Virus record (IMG/VR): IMGVR_UViG_3300023174_008595
Span: 1-32,477 of that record
Source of the DNA: a virus
Reading direction: 5' to 3' (one strand)
DNA: 32,477 bases
Both the position numbers and the translations under genes were made by a program. The notes beneath the pieces are model-generated. The model was not told where the DNA came from. It saw nothing but the letters and a program-made list of their open reading frames with translations, and did not search any database. Of the stretch, positions 32,232-32,477 are shown piece by piece. Positions within the stretch are counted from its first letter, which is position 1. Each line of letters begins with the position of its first letter.

Positions 32232-32477
32232 GATCGCCTCTTCACCGCAGATATGAAGAAGTCCCCGAAAGGAGTTCCATTCATCATTGTTGCCATCAAT
32301 GCCAATTCTTTTGTTGGAATATTCTCTATCTTGGCACGCTGTGTGAAGATGGCTGGGTCTAACTCTTGATTACCATTTACTTCAATGGAATCGTAGTACA
32401 TCTGAGAGAGGAGATTGACTGCCTCGTTATCGAGAGGTGTACCCGCTTGCTTGATTATCTCTGTCAATGTGTAAAAG
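32228..32477 (-). CDS. Unknown small protein, 5' end probably beyond the window
   Basis: The frame is open from the right edge: FYT precedes an in-frame TTG at 32467, so the true start may lie outside; from that TTG the product would be 79 residues. It is soluble and helical: TEIIKQAGTPLDNEAVNLLS, IPTKELALMATMMNGTPFGD, ending ISAVKRRS. No known family is recognised. Its C-terminus is coupled by TTGA overlap to the next glycosyltransferase gene. Its base composition is GC-richer (29 of 60 in 32401-32460) than the cassette it precedes. Confidence 0.7.
   Translation of the reverse strand, partial: FYTLTEIIKQAGTPLDNEAVNLLSQMYYDSIEVNGNQELDPAIFTQRAKIENIPTKELALMATMMNGTPFGDFFISAVKRRS

Overview
This window looks like part of the genome of a large, AT-rich, contractile-tailed bacteriophage (T4-superfamily or a distant relative), probably from an aquatic environment. 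The phage assignment rests on a baseplate module in the canonical order (spike, gp25-like, gp6/J-like, tail-protein-I-like), a compact layout with start/stop overlaps (ATGA, TTGA, GTGA), and a small gp55-like sigma factor. All genes but one lie on the minus strand, so transcription runs from high to low coordinates. I cannot name the host. No tRNA, rRNA, CRISPR array or integrase was recognised.

Layout, left to right. (1) Positions 1-10663: very large virion proteins, probably distal baseplate or tail-fibre components. They include a 5'-complete gene that runs off the left edge, a protein with a nidogen/PCMD-like beta domain, and a 1154-residue protein combining two LamG-like domains with a tail-protein-I-like core. 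A DNRLRE-like protein lies upstream of these. (2) 10676-14865: gp6/J, gp25/W and a gp5/V-like spike, with one small plus-strand gene (13128-13388) pointing against the operon. (3) 14867-16346: a helical small protein with a gp16-like pattern, a gp55-like late sigma factor and a small membrane-anchored protein. (4) 16343-18783: two GT4-type glycosyltransferases. (5) 18829-23293: a GC-richer block with a Cas4-like Fe-S nuclease, a free-standing homing endonuclease, a short UDP-sugar dehydrogenase, GDP-fucose synthase and GDP-mannose 4,6-dehydratase. (6) 23294-23597: a decayed 3' end of a UDP-galactopyranose mutase gene. (7) 23598-32231: an AT-richer cassette with a methyltransferase, a radical SAM/SPASM-like enzyme and eight glycosyltransferase-like genes. 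(8) 32228 to the right edge: a small unknown gene, probably entering from beyond the window.

Taken together, the glycan genes could make GDP-fucose from host GDP-mannose, perhaps a uronic-acid nucleotide sugar, and then assemble and further modify (methylation, radical chemistry) a glycan with about ten transferases. Their place directly upstream of and co-oriented with tail and baseplate genes suggests either glycosylation of the phage's own virion or remodelling of the host surface; the sequence cannot decide between these. The glf remnant at the edge of the AT-rich cassette suggests that the sugar locus has been exchanged as modules. The most unusual element is the radical SAM enzyme inside this phage glycan cassette.
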